Shown: in pieces, positions 58,801 through 64,000 of the stretch
How the letters are laid out: the number at the start of each line of letters is the position of its first letter
How positions within the stretch are numbered: the first letter of the stretch is position 1
From: Durusdinium trenchii
Lineage: Eukaryota; Sar; Dinophyceae; Suessiales; Symbiodiniaceae
Assembly: GCA_963970005.1 (NCBI GenBank)
Contig: CAXAMN010025683.1
Span: 381,391 to 445,390 of the forward strand
Direction: 5' to 3'
DNA: 64,000 nucleotides
Position numbers and translations under genes: made by a program
The notes under the pieces: generated by a model
Databases searched by the model: none
Seen by the model: only the letters and a program-made list of their open reading frames with translations
Told to the model about the DNA's origin: nothing

Positions 58801-61800
58801 AAACAGTGTGTGTGTGAGGTCTGTAAGCAGAAAGTCTAGAGATCTGGGGTCCAGAGAGGTGATGGTGGTGATGAAGTGAAGGTGAGTGCGAGTGTGAGTG
58901 AGGGTGAGGGTGAGAGTAAGTGCGCGTGAGAGTGAGAGTGTGAGGGAGTGTGAGTGTGAGTGAAGGTGGAAGAGTGAGAGTGTGAGGGAGTGTGAGTGTG
59001 AGTGAGAGTAGGAAACTGAGTGAGTGCGAGTGTGAGTGAGAATGAGTGAGTGTGAGTGAGACTGAAGGTGGGTGAGTGAGTGTGAGAGTCGGAGTGAGAG
59101 TGAGAGTGAGAGTGAGAATAGTGAGAGTGCGAGAGTGAGTGAGAGTGAGAGTGAGTGTGGGTGAGAGTGAGTGTGGGTGAGTGAGTGTGCGTGTGAGTGT
59201 GAGTGCGAGTGTGAGTGAGAGCGGGTGAGAATCTGCGAGTGGGAGAGTGAGTGGGTGTGAGTGTGAGGAGTGTGAGTGTGAGTGGGAGTGGGAGAGTGAG
59301 TGAGTGTGTGAGGGAGTGCGAGTGTGAGTGCTGCGAGCCTGCGCAGTCGAAGTGCACATTGACGATGTCGAGAACCATGAATGTACTGGAAATAGCAGCG
59401 AATTAGCCGTTCACGGCCGCGCGCTTCAGCGATCTAAGCATCAGCTGCTACCGTAAGAACCCCTCAGTGTGCCCACACTGTTTGGGGAATGAATTGGGGT
59501 GGTTACTGTGCCTGCCTCATAGTTCTATACTTTCTTGGTCAAGCGGGTAATCTGCACATCTGCACATCTGCAAACGGAAGAAGAGTTCTTGCGTGTCGTT
59601 GAGACCTTTAGGAGCCTGAAGCTTACTGGTTCATGTCAGGCTGTGGGTCTCATGTCCATCTGTGCGGTCTCCTTCGAGCCCATGGGCCAACCCGAGCAGA
59701 TTGATAGTACTGTCTGGTGGATACGAAGTCTTTGCGGGTCTTTAGGAAGTCCCAAAATGTTCCAAAAGAACATCTTTAATGGTTCACTCATCACTCCCCT
59801 GAAGAGTCCCGAAGCCCTTGAAAACGTGGTCGAGAATGTTGATGCACTTGAACCCTCCAAAGTACCTTGGAAAATGGGACATGTGACATTACCCTTTGAA
59901 AAAGCAGGTCAGGTGCGTGTCATTTGTACCCATTTTCCGAGGTACTTTTGAGACTCCAGGTAGATCCTATAGCGGTGTTCCAAGATCATTGAAAGGCCAA
60001 GCGAAGGGGAAGCTTTCACCTAGCGGATGCTCCTATCCGTACTTCACACAGGAAGATCAGAACCTCTGCGACGGGCTCATCGATATGCAACATGAAGACG
60101 GCGCCTTCCATGTACTTCCATCCAGTCCAGTCTTCCCAAGTCCTCCCAGCAGTGCCATGAGCTGGGTCGCTGGGGGTGGCAAAAAGGTACACTGTGGGAA
60201 GCCGAATGCTGCTTAAAAGCTTAAAGGGAGTGGAGTCTAAATGCTTGTCTTACTAATACTAGGAAACCATAATTGCTTCCCTAGCCTTACCTATTGTTTG
60301 TGAGCGGACTCCTTTCTTCTGGCTGGTGAACATGTGCAAAGTATATATTGTATAACATTTATATATATATATATAGTAGCATCCCACACAATCAGTGGGA
60401 CATGATCTAAACATTGGGCCGGCCCCATCACCATCAATAGTAGATGACTTTGGGTTGGTAAGGGGTATTTATCCATTTGATATGCTCAGATGTTCAATTA
60501 CGAGTGACAATGGGTAAAGATATACTCGAATCTGGTGGTGATCTACCATGATCTACCTTGTCCAGCGCACAGGACCTCGGAAAGGACACTACTTGCCTGC
60601 TAGAGATGCGCAGCTAGCGGTCCCTTGCCATGGAGGTATGGAGGGAACCCAATCCTGGAAATGAAATTTATGCCCTGGGAGTCCAAAACTAGAGTCTAGA
60701 GTTTAAAATGGCTAACCTGCTCTTGTACTTAGTGTAAAATCCCTGGTAAGTAAACAATGGTGGTTCTGGATTCGGACCATTAAAACAATGGTGGTATGAT
60801 GAATCCCTCCGGGATATACAGAAAACAACTCCTCTGGGCGGATGTCTGTCACTGCATGACACTTCCAGGTTGGACCCGGCACATGAGGGTGTGTATTTTG
60901 CATCCGGGAGACGCCCGATCGCCCCTTGACTACACACCCATGTCTTCTTTCAGGGGGTGCTGCCAACGGGCCGGTGAATGCACGTGCGGCGTGTTGCGCC
61001 TGTCGGTCTGGAATCCAATCATAATCCCATTCACCTCAGCGGAGGTTCTCAGTGAGGGATCTAACATCATAAAAAGAAAAAAACACCGTAGATAGTAGAT
61101 ATCCCTGTTTGTTGCAGTCTTAGGTTTTCAACAGCACAGTGTGTATATATATATTATATGATATGTATTCACCCGTCTACACATCTAGATTGAAGGTTAT
61201 ATCAAAAAACATTTTTGGTTCTTGGGGTTACAAACTTGCAAATCTTCAAATCCCTCGCTTGAAAACTCGTCACTCAATCTTATCGGAGGCGATAGTGTGG
61301 GGAAAACCACTCAAATCTTTCACCGAATTATCATATTGATTCATATTGATTCCATTTCTACACCTGCCTCCCTCCCCAGGTCGCAACTCTGAGTGGCCAA
61401 GATCAGGATGGCGACGAAGGGTTCGATGTACCTTGGAAGAGCATGGGCCCATGGCCTGGAACTCTCATCCTGGTCGAGTCTTAGACTGTTGACTGTTCAC
61501 ATGATATGGTTCTGATCACTCCAAGGAATCGGGACAAATACAGACTCCCCAAACTCCGACTCCTTAGACTGAGTGGACCAACTCCAAGGAGTGAACATCC
61601 CTCGGACTCCCTCGGCACGCTCGGATCGGTCGATCGGATGCGCCCAGCAGCATGAGTGGGTTGATGGGCTCGGGCGGCGCGGCCAAGTCATTGATGCGGA
61701 CCTCATGTCGAAAAGGCTGAGTGTCATGGGTAGACCTGGTACCTCTCCTCCTGGGCGGCGGGTGCAAGGGAAGACTCTGCACGATTTAAGGATCTCCGTT

Positions 61801-63705
61801 AGAGATCTGAATGGTCCAACAGCACCGGCCCCCCGGCAACGACCTCCCGGAAGGTTTGGAGCTACCGTCGTCTTGTTTGGAGAACTCCATACTAAAAAAC
61901 ACGCCCGTTTGTGTCTTCAGCATACATCTGTGAGGCTCAGGAAAATTTTGGGAAGAGAAGTGAGCCTCCCCTCGGGAGTAATCGAGGCTGTGCCAACCAC
62001 TGACTCTCAGGAGTCTCAAACAGATCTTGCTGTCGGGTACACTTTGGAACAAATGATGTTGGACGGGCAACGGAGAAATCAACGAATCATGTCATGAACT
62101 AGTTATCTCAATCAGGTGAGCAAAGTTTTCTGTAACATACTATTATCTTCCAACAACCTGTATATAATGCGAACCACCCCAGGACCCCCGCTGTGAGTGT
62201 GATAAACACCCCCGTATGTACTAACCTTTTGCAACATGTTCTCAACATGTTCGAGAGTTGGATTTGAGGGTTGGATGTTGTTTATCTTGGTGGGGGTACC
62301 ATACAAATATATTGTCTAACCTCCCTTCTGGAACCTGTTTGTTCCACATATATATATAATTATATATATATGTATATATATATAGTACCCACTCCTCTAT
62401 TTTTACACATGATACGCCATTTACACATGATACAATTCAAATGAACATGAGGGTCCTGGCCGGGAGCTACCTTTCATGCTATTTTAGTAGTATTGGCAGT
62501 GTTTTTGGTTGACATATATACATATATGTATTTTCGAAATATGAATGTTGATATGATTTAACTAGTTTTTAGGATACCGGTTGATGTGCACATTGAACAA
62601 TCTCAGGTTAACTATATTAACAGCATATTAAACATAACATCTCTATAATATGCAATGATGTATGTTGCCCATGAGCACTTGTTCTATCCCTTGAACACCC
62701 CAAAAAAAGCAAAACTCTGAGGATGATGTTTGGCTTCGGCCTGAAAGATTAATGTTTGCAGTGTTCATTTAGTTGTTTGCTTGTGGCTTCCTGAAAACAA
62801 CAAACAATGACTTTTTTGGATATTGAATTGGTCTACACAACCTTGAATCACAAAAAACATCTTGTGTTTTCTTCTTGGTAATTGATGATTGCATAGACAT
62901 TTTTGATGAAGAAAACCAATAAGCCAAAAAAAGACTCAATGAAACACGAAACCCCCAAAAAACATCTTTCAGACCAAAACAAAATGTTATTATAATCTAA
63001 ATTGTGTTATTTTTTTTTGGGGGGGGGTTGTTTATGGGTTTGGGTCTCAGTTCAACTTACTATTGCTACCGCAGCTTTTTCGCGAAGGTCCGCAAGCAAC
63101 ACGCTGGCTGCAACAAGTGGGGTAAAAACAAATGACTTTGCAACAACTTCACCAAGAATGTCAAGAACTCGGAAAAGGAGACTGTGAAGAAAACATTGAA
63201 AAATACGTTCACAAAATTGCATTTTTCCAGGAACCTTGATTCGTTTGTCACAAGTACTATTGTGTGTGTTTTTTTGAAACCAGCACCCTTGATTTGCGAT
63301 CTTTCTTTGTTAACTAGCTGTCCCTTCTTAATCTTGATAAATTTCTATTCACTGGCTGTTTTTTTTTTTCAGATTTCTCAAACAAAGCTGATTTGTTTAG
63401 GGTTCATTTCGCTGCTCCTGTTCATCCAACGATCTTGAAATAGTTGCCCTCTTTGTTCTTTGATTACTCATACGTTTCAAGGCAGCGCTCAGATCACAGG
63501 TAAGGCAGGTCAGGCTTTCTGTTCACCGCATGTCCACAAGACACCAGGCATGTTGCAACCGTTGCGACGGACTCTTTTTGACTCTTTTCGACTCCCGCGA
63601 ACGACTCCCGCGAACGACTCCGACCCCGTTGGACCGGTGAGACACAAAGGTCAGCTCCGCCACCAGGCGATTGGTGTCCCCTGCCAGTAAGATTTCCTTC
63701 ATGGC
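37791..63705 (-). CDS. VGC-A: single-domain voltage-gated cation channel with EF-hand (right copy)
   Basis: Multi-exon minus-strand gene; 27 exons placed, ending in a TAA stop. It is paralogous to VGC-B along its whole length, with the same domain order. S1 is YIEPFVAILIL plus VNGIMIGFQTD, S2 includes LESCMRMYLSG, and S3 is FDLILMITGVTDVIFQ. S4 is RFCRLIRLVRVVKIFR, with six charges at every third residue. The S4-S5 linker is followed by S5, a pore loop FRCFCGEC, S6, a post-S6 helix, the EF-hand DADGSGTMDVTE and a basic C-terminus ending SSKRTA. The start is outside or unrecognised: the first exon seen is 63,646-63,705. Donors are 11 GT, 12 GC and 3 GA. Unresolved points are a small exon between A2 and A3 and the provisional A15. 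One domain only, unlike four-domain animal calcium or sodium channels, so four subunits would be needed for a pore. Confidence 0.9.
38413..38493 (-). CDS. VGC-A exon A26: post-EF-hand helix
   Basis: 27 codons, GMLKIRGEVKKSDTVATLL then ATKALQEM. In VGC-B the first part is fused to the EF-hand exon. Acceptor CAG|G, donor ATG|GT. Confidence 0.93.
39335..39385 (-). CDS. VGC-A exon A25: EF-hand
   Basis: 17 codons, VIDADGSGTMDVTELVQ, containing a complete calcium-binding loop with D, D, S, G and E at the expected places. Acceptor CAG|G, donor CAG|GC. Confidence 0.94.
39643..39706. repeat. Hairpin-repeat array, inverted orientation
   Basis: Two units reading GCTACTAGGGGCTCCTGGCC, the reverse complement of the family at 1-135. 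Confidence 0.82.
40899..40964 (-). CDS. VGC-A exon A24: linker before the EF-hand
   Basis: 22 codons ending TLMDELDLPPDRANLFE; same length as exon B21. Acceptor CAG|GAC repeats the donor CAG|GAC of exon A23. Donor GAG|GT. Confidence 0.93.
41010..41690. repeat. Diverged tandem array with a period of about 150 bases
   Basis: Five copies of a unit marked by CCAAACACTCCATG-like words near 41,018, 41,172, 41,323, 41,491 and 41,627. Each is followed by ATGGAATAT, a TATATA run, GGCCCACCATGGTT-like text and CCATGGTTTTACTAA-like text. It lies in the intron between A24 and A23. The CACTCCATG word is also the inverted form of a motif dispersed elsewhere in the window. Confidence 0.75.
42273..42308 (-). 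CDS. VGC-A exon A23: post-S6 helix
   Basis: Twelve codons, AISKELFLLVIQ. Acceptor GAG|G, donor CAG|GA, the same intron position and donor type as in VGC-B. Confidence 0.93.
42484..42506. repeat. (CAT)n microsatellite
   Basis: Seven to eight CAT units. Confidence 0.9.
42898..42972 (-). CDS. VGC-A exon A22: acidic linker
   Basis: 25 codons, including TLDLNEPSSAYTDEDIHEI. It aligns with exon B19. Acceptor GAG|G and donor ATC|GT, phase 0 at both ends, so A21, A22 and A23 join without a gap. Confidence 0.85.
43418..43443 (-). CDS. VGC-A exon A21: 26-base micro-exon (ELLKKFAQ)
   Basis: Same length and position as B18. The frame stays open beyond the donor, but similarity to VGC-B ends at CAA|GC, so the exon is ended there. 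Acceptor CAG|G. Confidence 0.9.
44027..44103. repeat. Short tandem repeat (AGGTTGGAGGCCA)
   Basis: Three to four imperfect units of about 25 bases based on AGGTTGGAGGCCATCGCTA, just after a short CT run, in the intron between A21 and A20. Confidence 0.8.
44165..44182 (-). CDS. VGC-A exon A20: 18-base micro-exon (SIARTT)
   Basis: Two bases complete a Ser codon, then IARTT and one base of an Arg codon finished by A21. Acceptor CAG|G, donor C|GT. It supplies exactly the residues that join ESIR (A19) to ELLKKFAQ (A21); VGC-B has ESIRIARTTR without an intron. It is the smallest exon placed. Confidence 0.82.
44776..44824 (-). CDS. VGC-A exon A19: post-S6 helix
   Basis: Encodes ETEATTSEQHARESIR plus one base. 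It matches ETEVSTAEQYSRESIR in exon B17. Acceptor CAG|G, donor A|GC. Confidence 0.92.
45522..45554 (-). CDS. VGC-A exon A18: end of S6
   Basis: Eleven codons, VYVDITMRAAK, identical in protein to exon B16. Acceptor CAG|G, donor AAG|GC (VGC-B uses GA at the same site). Confidence 0.94.
45941..45963 (-). CDS. VGC-A exon A17: 23-base micro-exon in S6 (IFNVILA)
   Basis: Same length and protein as exon B15. Acceptor GAG|G, donor GCT|GT. Confidence 0.93.
46586..46660 (-). CDS. VGC-A exon A16: start of S6
   Basis: Encodes SEEELDYGFAFVAGY then IISYMLVTL. The last part matches exon B14 (VLSYMLVSL). The acceptor is GAG|C, the only AG after an in-frame stop. Donor TTAG|GT. Confidence 0.85.
47519..47935. 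repeat. Degenerate minisatellite (TGTTCTGACAT)
   Basis: Many imperfect copies of a word of about 15 bases close to TGTTCTGACAT, spread over about 400 bases in a VGC-A intron. On the minus strand it gives a short open frame with repeated SEHM residues, which is taken as a by-product. Confidence 0.6.
48020..48043 (-). CDS. VGC-A exon A15 (provisional): 24-base micro-exon between pore and S6
   Basis: Would encode LFGIVFI after a shared Gly codon. It corresponds to the GLPIAAVL part of exon B13, which is otherwise absent in VGC-A. Acceptor CAG|G, donor C|GC; the length is a multiple of three, so A14 and A16 join in frame with or without it. Confidence 0.4.
48121..48160. repeat. 20-base perfect tandem duplication
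   Basis: TGGGATCAACCATCCCTAAG occurs twice in a row. Confidence 0.95.
48326..48394 (-). CDS. VGC-A exon A14: pore loop
   Basis: Encodes SSQPRSMFTAFRCFCGECNS plus AK. Core FRCFCGEC compared with FRCFSGEC in VGC-B. The start was chosen at CAG|T because that joins A13 through a GC donor in frame, and the preceding Pro-Arg matches Pro-Arg in VGC-B. Donor G|GT. Confidence 0.9.
49421..49503. mobile_element. MITE-like element, copy 2
   Basis: Ends in TATAGACTCTTGATTAA and ATAATCAAGTCTACA, with CACCCCAT facing ATGGGGGT inside. It matches the copy at 26,755-26,838 in both the terminal and the inner inverted repeats. Confidence 0.62.
50314..50385 (-). CDS. VGC-A exon A13: pore turret
   Basis: Encodes FATMTIGRDERAIELELAQG then AHL. 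It aligns with GFATMTLGRDER of exon B11. Acceptor CAG|G, donor A|GC. Confidence 0.92.
51007..51059 (-). CDS. VGC-A exon A12: S5
   Basis: 17 codons, TLALAFALLFAVLYVIS. In VGC-B this is divided between B10 and B11. Acceptor CAG|GAC and donor of A11, AG|GAC, form a direct repeat. Donor G|GC. Confidence 0.93.
51397..52042 (-). pseudogene. Tyrosine recombinase fragment, frameshifted
   Basis: Starts inside the domain with FATSLLLCFYGILRTGELLD, then LCPTPARWRKFF, LKLRPYSLRRGGATWWF and LDRVMILGRW. The R-P-Y-S-L-R-R block and the L-G-R-W block match the RxxR/HxxR region and its neighbour in tyrosine recombinases. The part with the presumed nucleophile, KTARLYPNES, is in another frame from about 51,620, so one frameshift separates it from the rest. 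Any upstream part is cut off by a stop near 52,045. It would have catalysed integration of a circular element copy. It is not expected to be active. Confidence 0.75.
52219..53076 (-). CDS. ORF1-like protein of the DIRS-like element (zinc ribbon, RS-rich)
   Basis: 285 codons, no introns. Residues 4-24 hold C-x2-C-x13-C-x2-C (MSACKGCNN, then GFCDPCYL), a zinc-ribbon-like motif. A long Arg/Ser-rich basic tract follows near residues 145-170 and an acidic tract near 190-215. This layout suggests a nucleic-acid-binding, gag-like protein. A second frame around 52,188-52,290 (GYKHVLRGQYYAPHGSGRGK) looks like a displaced C-terminus, so a late frameshift is possible. The start is the only early ATG before the Cys motif. 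Confidence 0.72.
   Translation of the reverse strand: MSACKGCNNRLRKPVGLSGFCDPCYLIVKLERLVFTRCPPHSVDELVQYLKKINETVESACEKFEADRTAGYVDLHGAPVSATEGDKRAVYKRGRAGPGPFEEGVHKGGKDKEAAPSQIPVKKEKDTESSKEPLVEPKEEAPRKKDRSRRRRRSRTRSHRSRSRRRSKKEDKKEKRGTPSPEAKKEASPISSSKAEEEEVEETFEEPESSPEVVKNDKESDRKYLLSRTANPSARKPLPRRPRTPSHSPPGYHDQDHRDEHKPKRERIQTRPSRPVLRTPRLRPW
54709..54749 (-). CDS. VGC-A exon A11: S4-S5 linker
   Basis: Encodes ELRLMVKGLVAGL plus two bases of an Arg codon. Acceptor CAG|GAG, donor AG|GA. The following exon supplies the third base, giving RTL as in VGC-B. Confidence 0.93.
55532..55578. repeat. (CT)n / (CCCTCT)n microsatellite
   Basis: About 47 bases of CT-rich repeat in the intron between A11 and A10. 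Confidence 0.9.
55698..55725 (-). CDS. VGC-A exon A10: 28-base micro-exon ending S4 (KIFRLKCMK)
   Basis: Nine codons, same length as B8. Acceptor AAG|G, donor AAG|GA. It adds the fifth and sixth S4 charges and an extra Lys. Confidence 0.92.
56715..56794 (-). CDS. VGC-A exon A9: S4 voltage sensor
   Basis: 26 codons plus two bases: AVGGLESDMFASSLLRFC and RLIRLVRV. Arg lies at every third position. Acceptor CAG|G, donor GT|GT. The exon matches B7 in length. Confidence 0.94.
57623..57671 (-). CDS. VGC-A exon A8: S3
   Basis: FDLILMITGVTDVIFQ, preceded by one base completing the Trp codon from A7. Acceptor GAG|G, donor CAG|GT. Confidence 0.92.
57834..57873 (-). CDS. VGC-A exon A7: S2-S3 loop
   Basis: SSWARFSAVGIR with shared codons at both ends; the last two bases plus the first of A8 give Trp, so W-F-D matches W-N-L-F-D in VGC-B. 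Acceptor CAG|C, donor TG|GT. VGC-B has no intron before this segment. Confidence 0.8.
58107..58212. repeat. Hairpin-repeat array, inverted orientation
   Basis: Three units reading GCTACTAGGGGCTCCTGGCA and variants, the reverse complement of the family at 1-135. Confidence 0.85.
58632..58703 (-). CDS. VGC-A exon A6: S2
   Basis: VLAFFLLLESCMRMYLSG then MREHL. Glu-Ser and Arg lie where S2 counter-charges are expected. Acceptor CAG|G, donor G|GC. Confidence 0.9.
58880..59335. repeat. GTGAGA/GTGAGT satellite (about 450 bases)
   Basis: An uninterrupted run of GTGAGA, GTGAGT and GTGTGAG words. On the minus strand the repeat gives open frames made almost only of Ser, His, Thr and Leu, which explains the long spurious ORFs here. 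It lies in the intron between A6 and A5. Confidence 0.92.
60105..60142 (-). CDS. VGC-A exon A5: S1-S2 loop and start of S2
   Basis: TWEDWTGWKYME with shared bases at both ends. It aligns with TFEGWSGWPYIE of exon B4 and restores equal spacing between S1 and S2 in the two copies. Acceptor GAG|G, donor G|GC. Confidence 0.85.
61000..61034 (-). CDS. VGC-A exon A4: end of S1
   Basis: VNGIMIGFQTD plus two bases. Acceptor GAG|G, donor AG|GC. It matches NGIMIGFQTD in exon B4. Confidence 0.92.
61398..61431 (-). CDS. VGC-A exon A3: start of S1
   Basis: YIEPFVAILIL, preceded by one base of a shared codon. Acceptor AAG|G, donor TTG|GC. It joins A4 in frame (ILILVNGIMIG). Confidence 0.87.
61644..61701 (-). 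CDS. VGC-A exon A2: pre-S1 segment
   Basis: VRINDLAAPPEPINPLMLL plus one base. Acceptor GAG|G, donor G|GC. Phase shows that a small exon between A2 and A3 is unplaced, or that a later GA donor at 61,603-61,604 is used. Confidence 0.87.
62340..63645. other. AT-rich stretch near the right edge
   Basis: Lies in the intron between A2 and A1. It contains (AT)n runs at 62,347-62,385, poly-T and poly-G runs near 63,009-63,028, and otherwise unique AT-rich sequence. No exon, element or RNA gene is recognised. Confidence 0.5.
63646..63705 (-). CDS. VGC-A exon A1: pre-S1 segment
   Basis: Twenty codons, AMKEILLAGDTNRLVAELTF. The frame is open upstream to 63,778, where another AG|G occurs, so the exon could be longer; similarity with VGC-B stops at 63,705. 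Acceptor GAG|G, donor TTT|GT. Earlier exons and the start codon are not seen. Confidence 0.9.
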
Positions 63706-64000
63706 CTCGCGCTCGGGCGGAAGCGAGATTGGAGCCACACCGGTGAAGCATCCAAAGACGCAGGTTGCAGGTTCACCCCTGAGCCAGAAATGAGTGGAAC
63801 ATAGTGGAACATAGTAGGTGACCCGAACTTTCCACCGGTTGGATTTGAGTGGGGAACCCTAATCTACCAGAAAGGTTTAAACAACTTTCAGTCACACACA
63901 GCTTTTCATGGGGCTCTGACTTTCAATACAGTATATTACAATATCTGGACCTTCATTTGCAGTTCTGGACAAGGAGCTGCAATCACGGTCAGCAAATCAG
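63706..64000. other. Right edge, upstream of VGC-A exon A1
   Basis: About 295 bases upstream of the first recognised exon. An open frame continues from exon A1 to an AG|G at 63,778. Nothing else is recognisable. Confidence 0.4.

Larger units (their letters stand above)
37881..63645 (-). other. Introns of VGC-A
   Basis: 26 introns, from about 165 bases (A8-A7) to about 3.6 kb (A12-A11). Named contents are listed separately: hairpin repeats at 39,643 and 58,107, a tandem array at 41,010, a short repeat at 44,027, a minisatellite at 47,519, a duplication at 48,121, a MITE at 49,421, the DIRS-like element at 51,397, a CT repeat at 55,532 and the GTGAGA satellite at 58,880. (AT)n runs are frequent, for example 44,222-44,290, 46,300-46,500 and 53,190-53,275. 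In the remaining stretches (for example 44,825-45,521, 55,726-56,714, 61,702-62,330) I see nothing recognisable. Confidence 0.7.

Noticed and set aside
58412..59378. Long minus-strand open frames (about 180 and 315 codons) made of Ser, His, Thr and Leu
   Set aside because: They are translations of the GTGAGA satellite; every frame of such a repeat lacks stops, and there is no non-repeat coding signal apart from exon A6 at their 3' side.
61573..62097. 174-codon plus-strand open frame
   Set aside because: Its start is antisense to VGC-A exon A2 and the rest has no motif; GC-rich exon sequence lengthens antisense frames.
37791..63705. Reading VGC-A and VGC-B as two domains of one multi-domain channel
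   Set aside because: VGC-A has its own EF-hand, C-terminal helix and in-frame TAA before VGC-B begins, so they are separate genes.
1..64000. tRNA, rRNA, CRISPR or bacterial promoter and terminator features
   Set aside because: No T-loop-like GTTCGANNC with a matching cloverleaf, no rRNA-like block and no regularly spaced direct repeats with unique spacers were found; the window is eukaryotic nuclear DNA.

Overview
The window looks like nuclear DNA of a dinoflagellate, most likely a Symbiodiniaceae-type alga. Coding sequence is sparse and cut into very short exons. The intron 5' splice sites I could place are a mixture of GT, GC and GA. Almost every intron ends in AG followed by a G at the start of the next exon. 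Introns are AT-rich and full of simple repeats, hairpin repeats and decayed mobile elements. No bacterial-type operon, rRNA, tRNA or CRISPR array was found. All identifications come from reading motifs by eye; no database search was run.

The main content is a head-to-tail pair of paralogous genes on the minus strand, each encoding a single-domain (six-transmembrane) voltage-gated cation channel with one EF-hand behind the pore domain. VGC-A runs from the right edge (first exon seen at 63,705) to a stop codon at 37,791; 27 exons were placed, the smallest 18 bases. VGC-B has 23 placed core exons between 16,170 and 230 and leaves the window on the left before its stop codon. Four candidate exons between 32,604 and 27,382, the first starting with an ATG, may be its N-terminus. 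In both proteins the order is: a conserved pre-S1 segment, S1, S2, S3, S4 with a charge at every third position, the S4-S5 linker, S5, a pore loop with a Cys-Phe-(Ser/Cys)-Gly-Glu-Cys core, S6, a post-S6 helix, an EF-hand loop and a C-terminal helix. Reading phases join across nearly every intron, and exon lengths often match exactly between the copies, which is the main support for the models.

Region by region (left to right): 1-229 hairpin-repeat array and the end of an intron; 230-16,170 VGC-B core exons; 16,171-27,381 a long stretch without firm channel exons, holding a 1.4-kb retroposed insertion with target-site duplications and a 358-codon ORF on the plus strand, plus a cluster of perfect hairpins; 27,382-32,604 candidate VGC-B 5' exons; 32,605-37,790 the apparent intergenic gap between the two channel genes; 37,791-63,705 VGC-A, whose introns carry a 150-bp-period tandem array, a MITE copy, an internally deleted DIRS-like tyrosine-recombinase retroelement (51,397-53,076, same strand) and a 450-bp GTGAGA satellite. 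The far right is AT-rich and contains no exon that I can place upstream of 63,705.

How the parts work together: the two channels would respond to membrane voltage through S4, conduct cations through the pore, and be adjusted by calcium binding to the EF-hand. The repeats and elements appear to be intron passengers. Differences in intron position between the two copies, and short direct repeats across splice junctions, suggest that introns have been gained and lost since the duplication.
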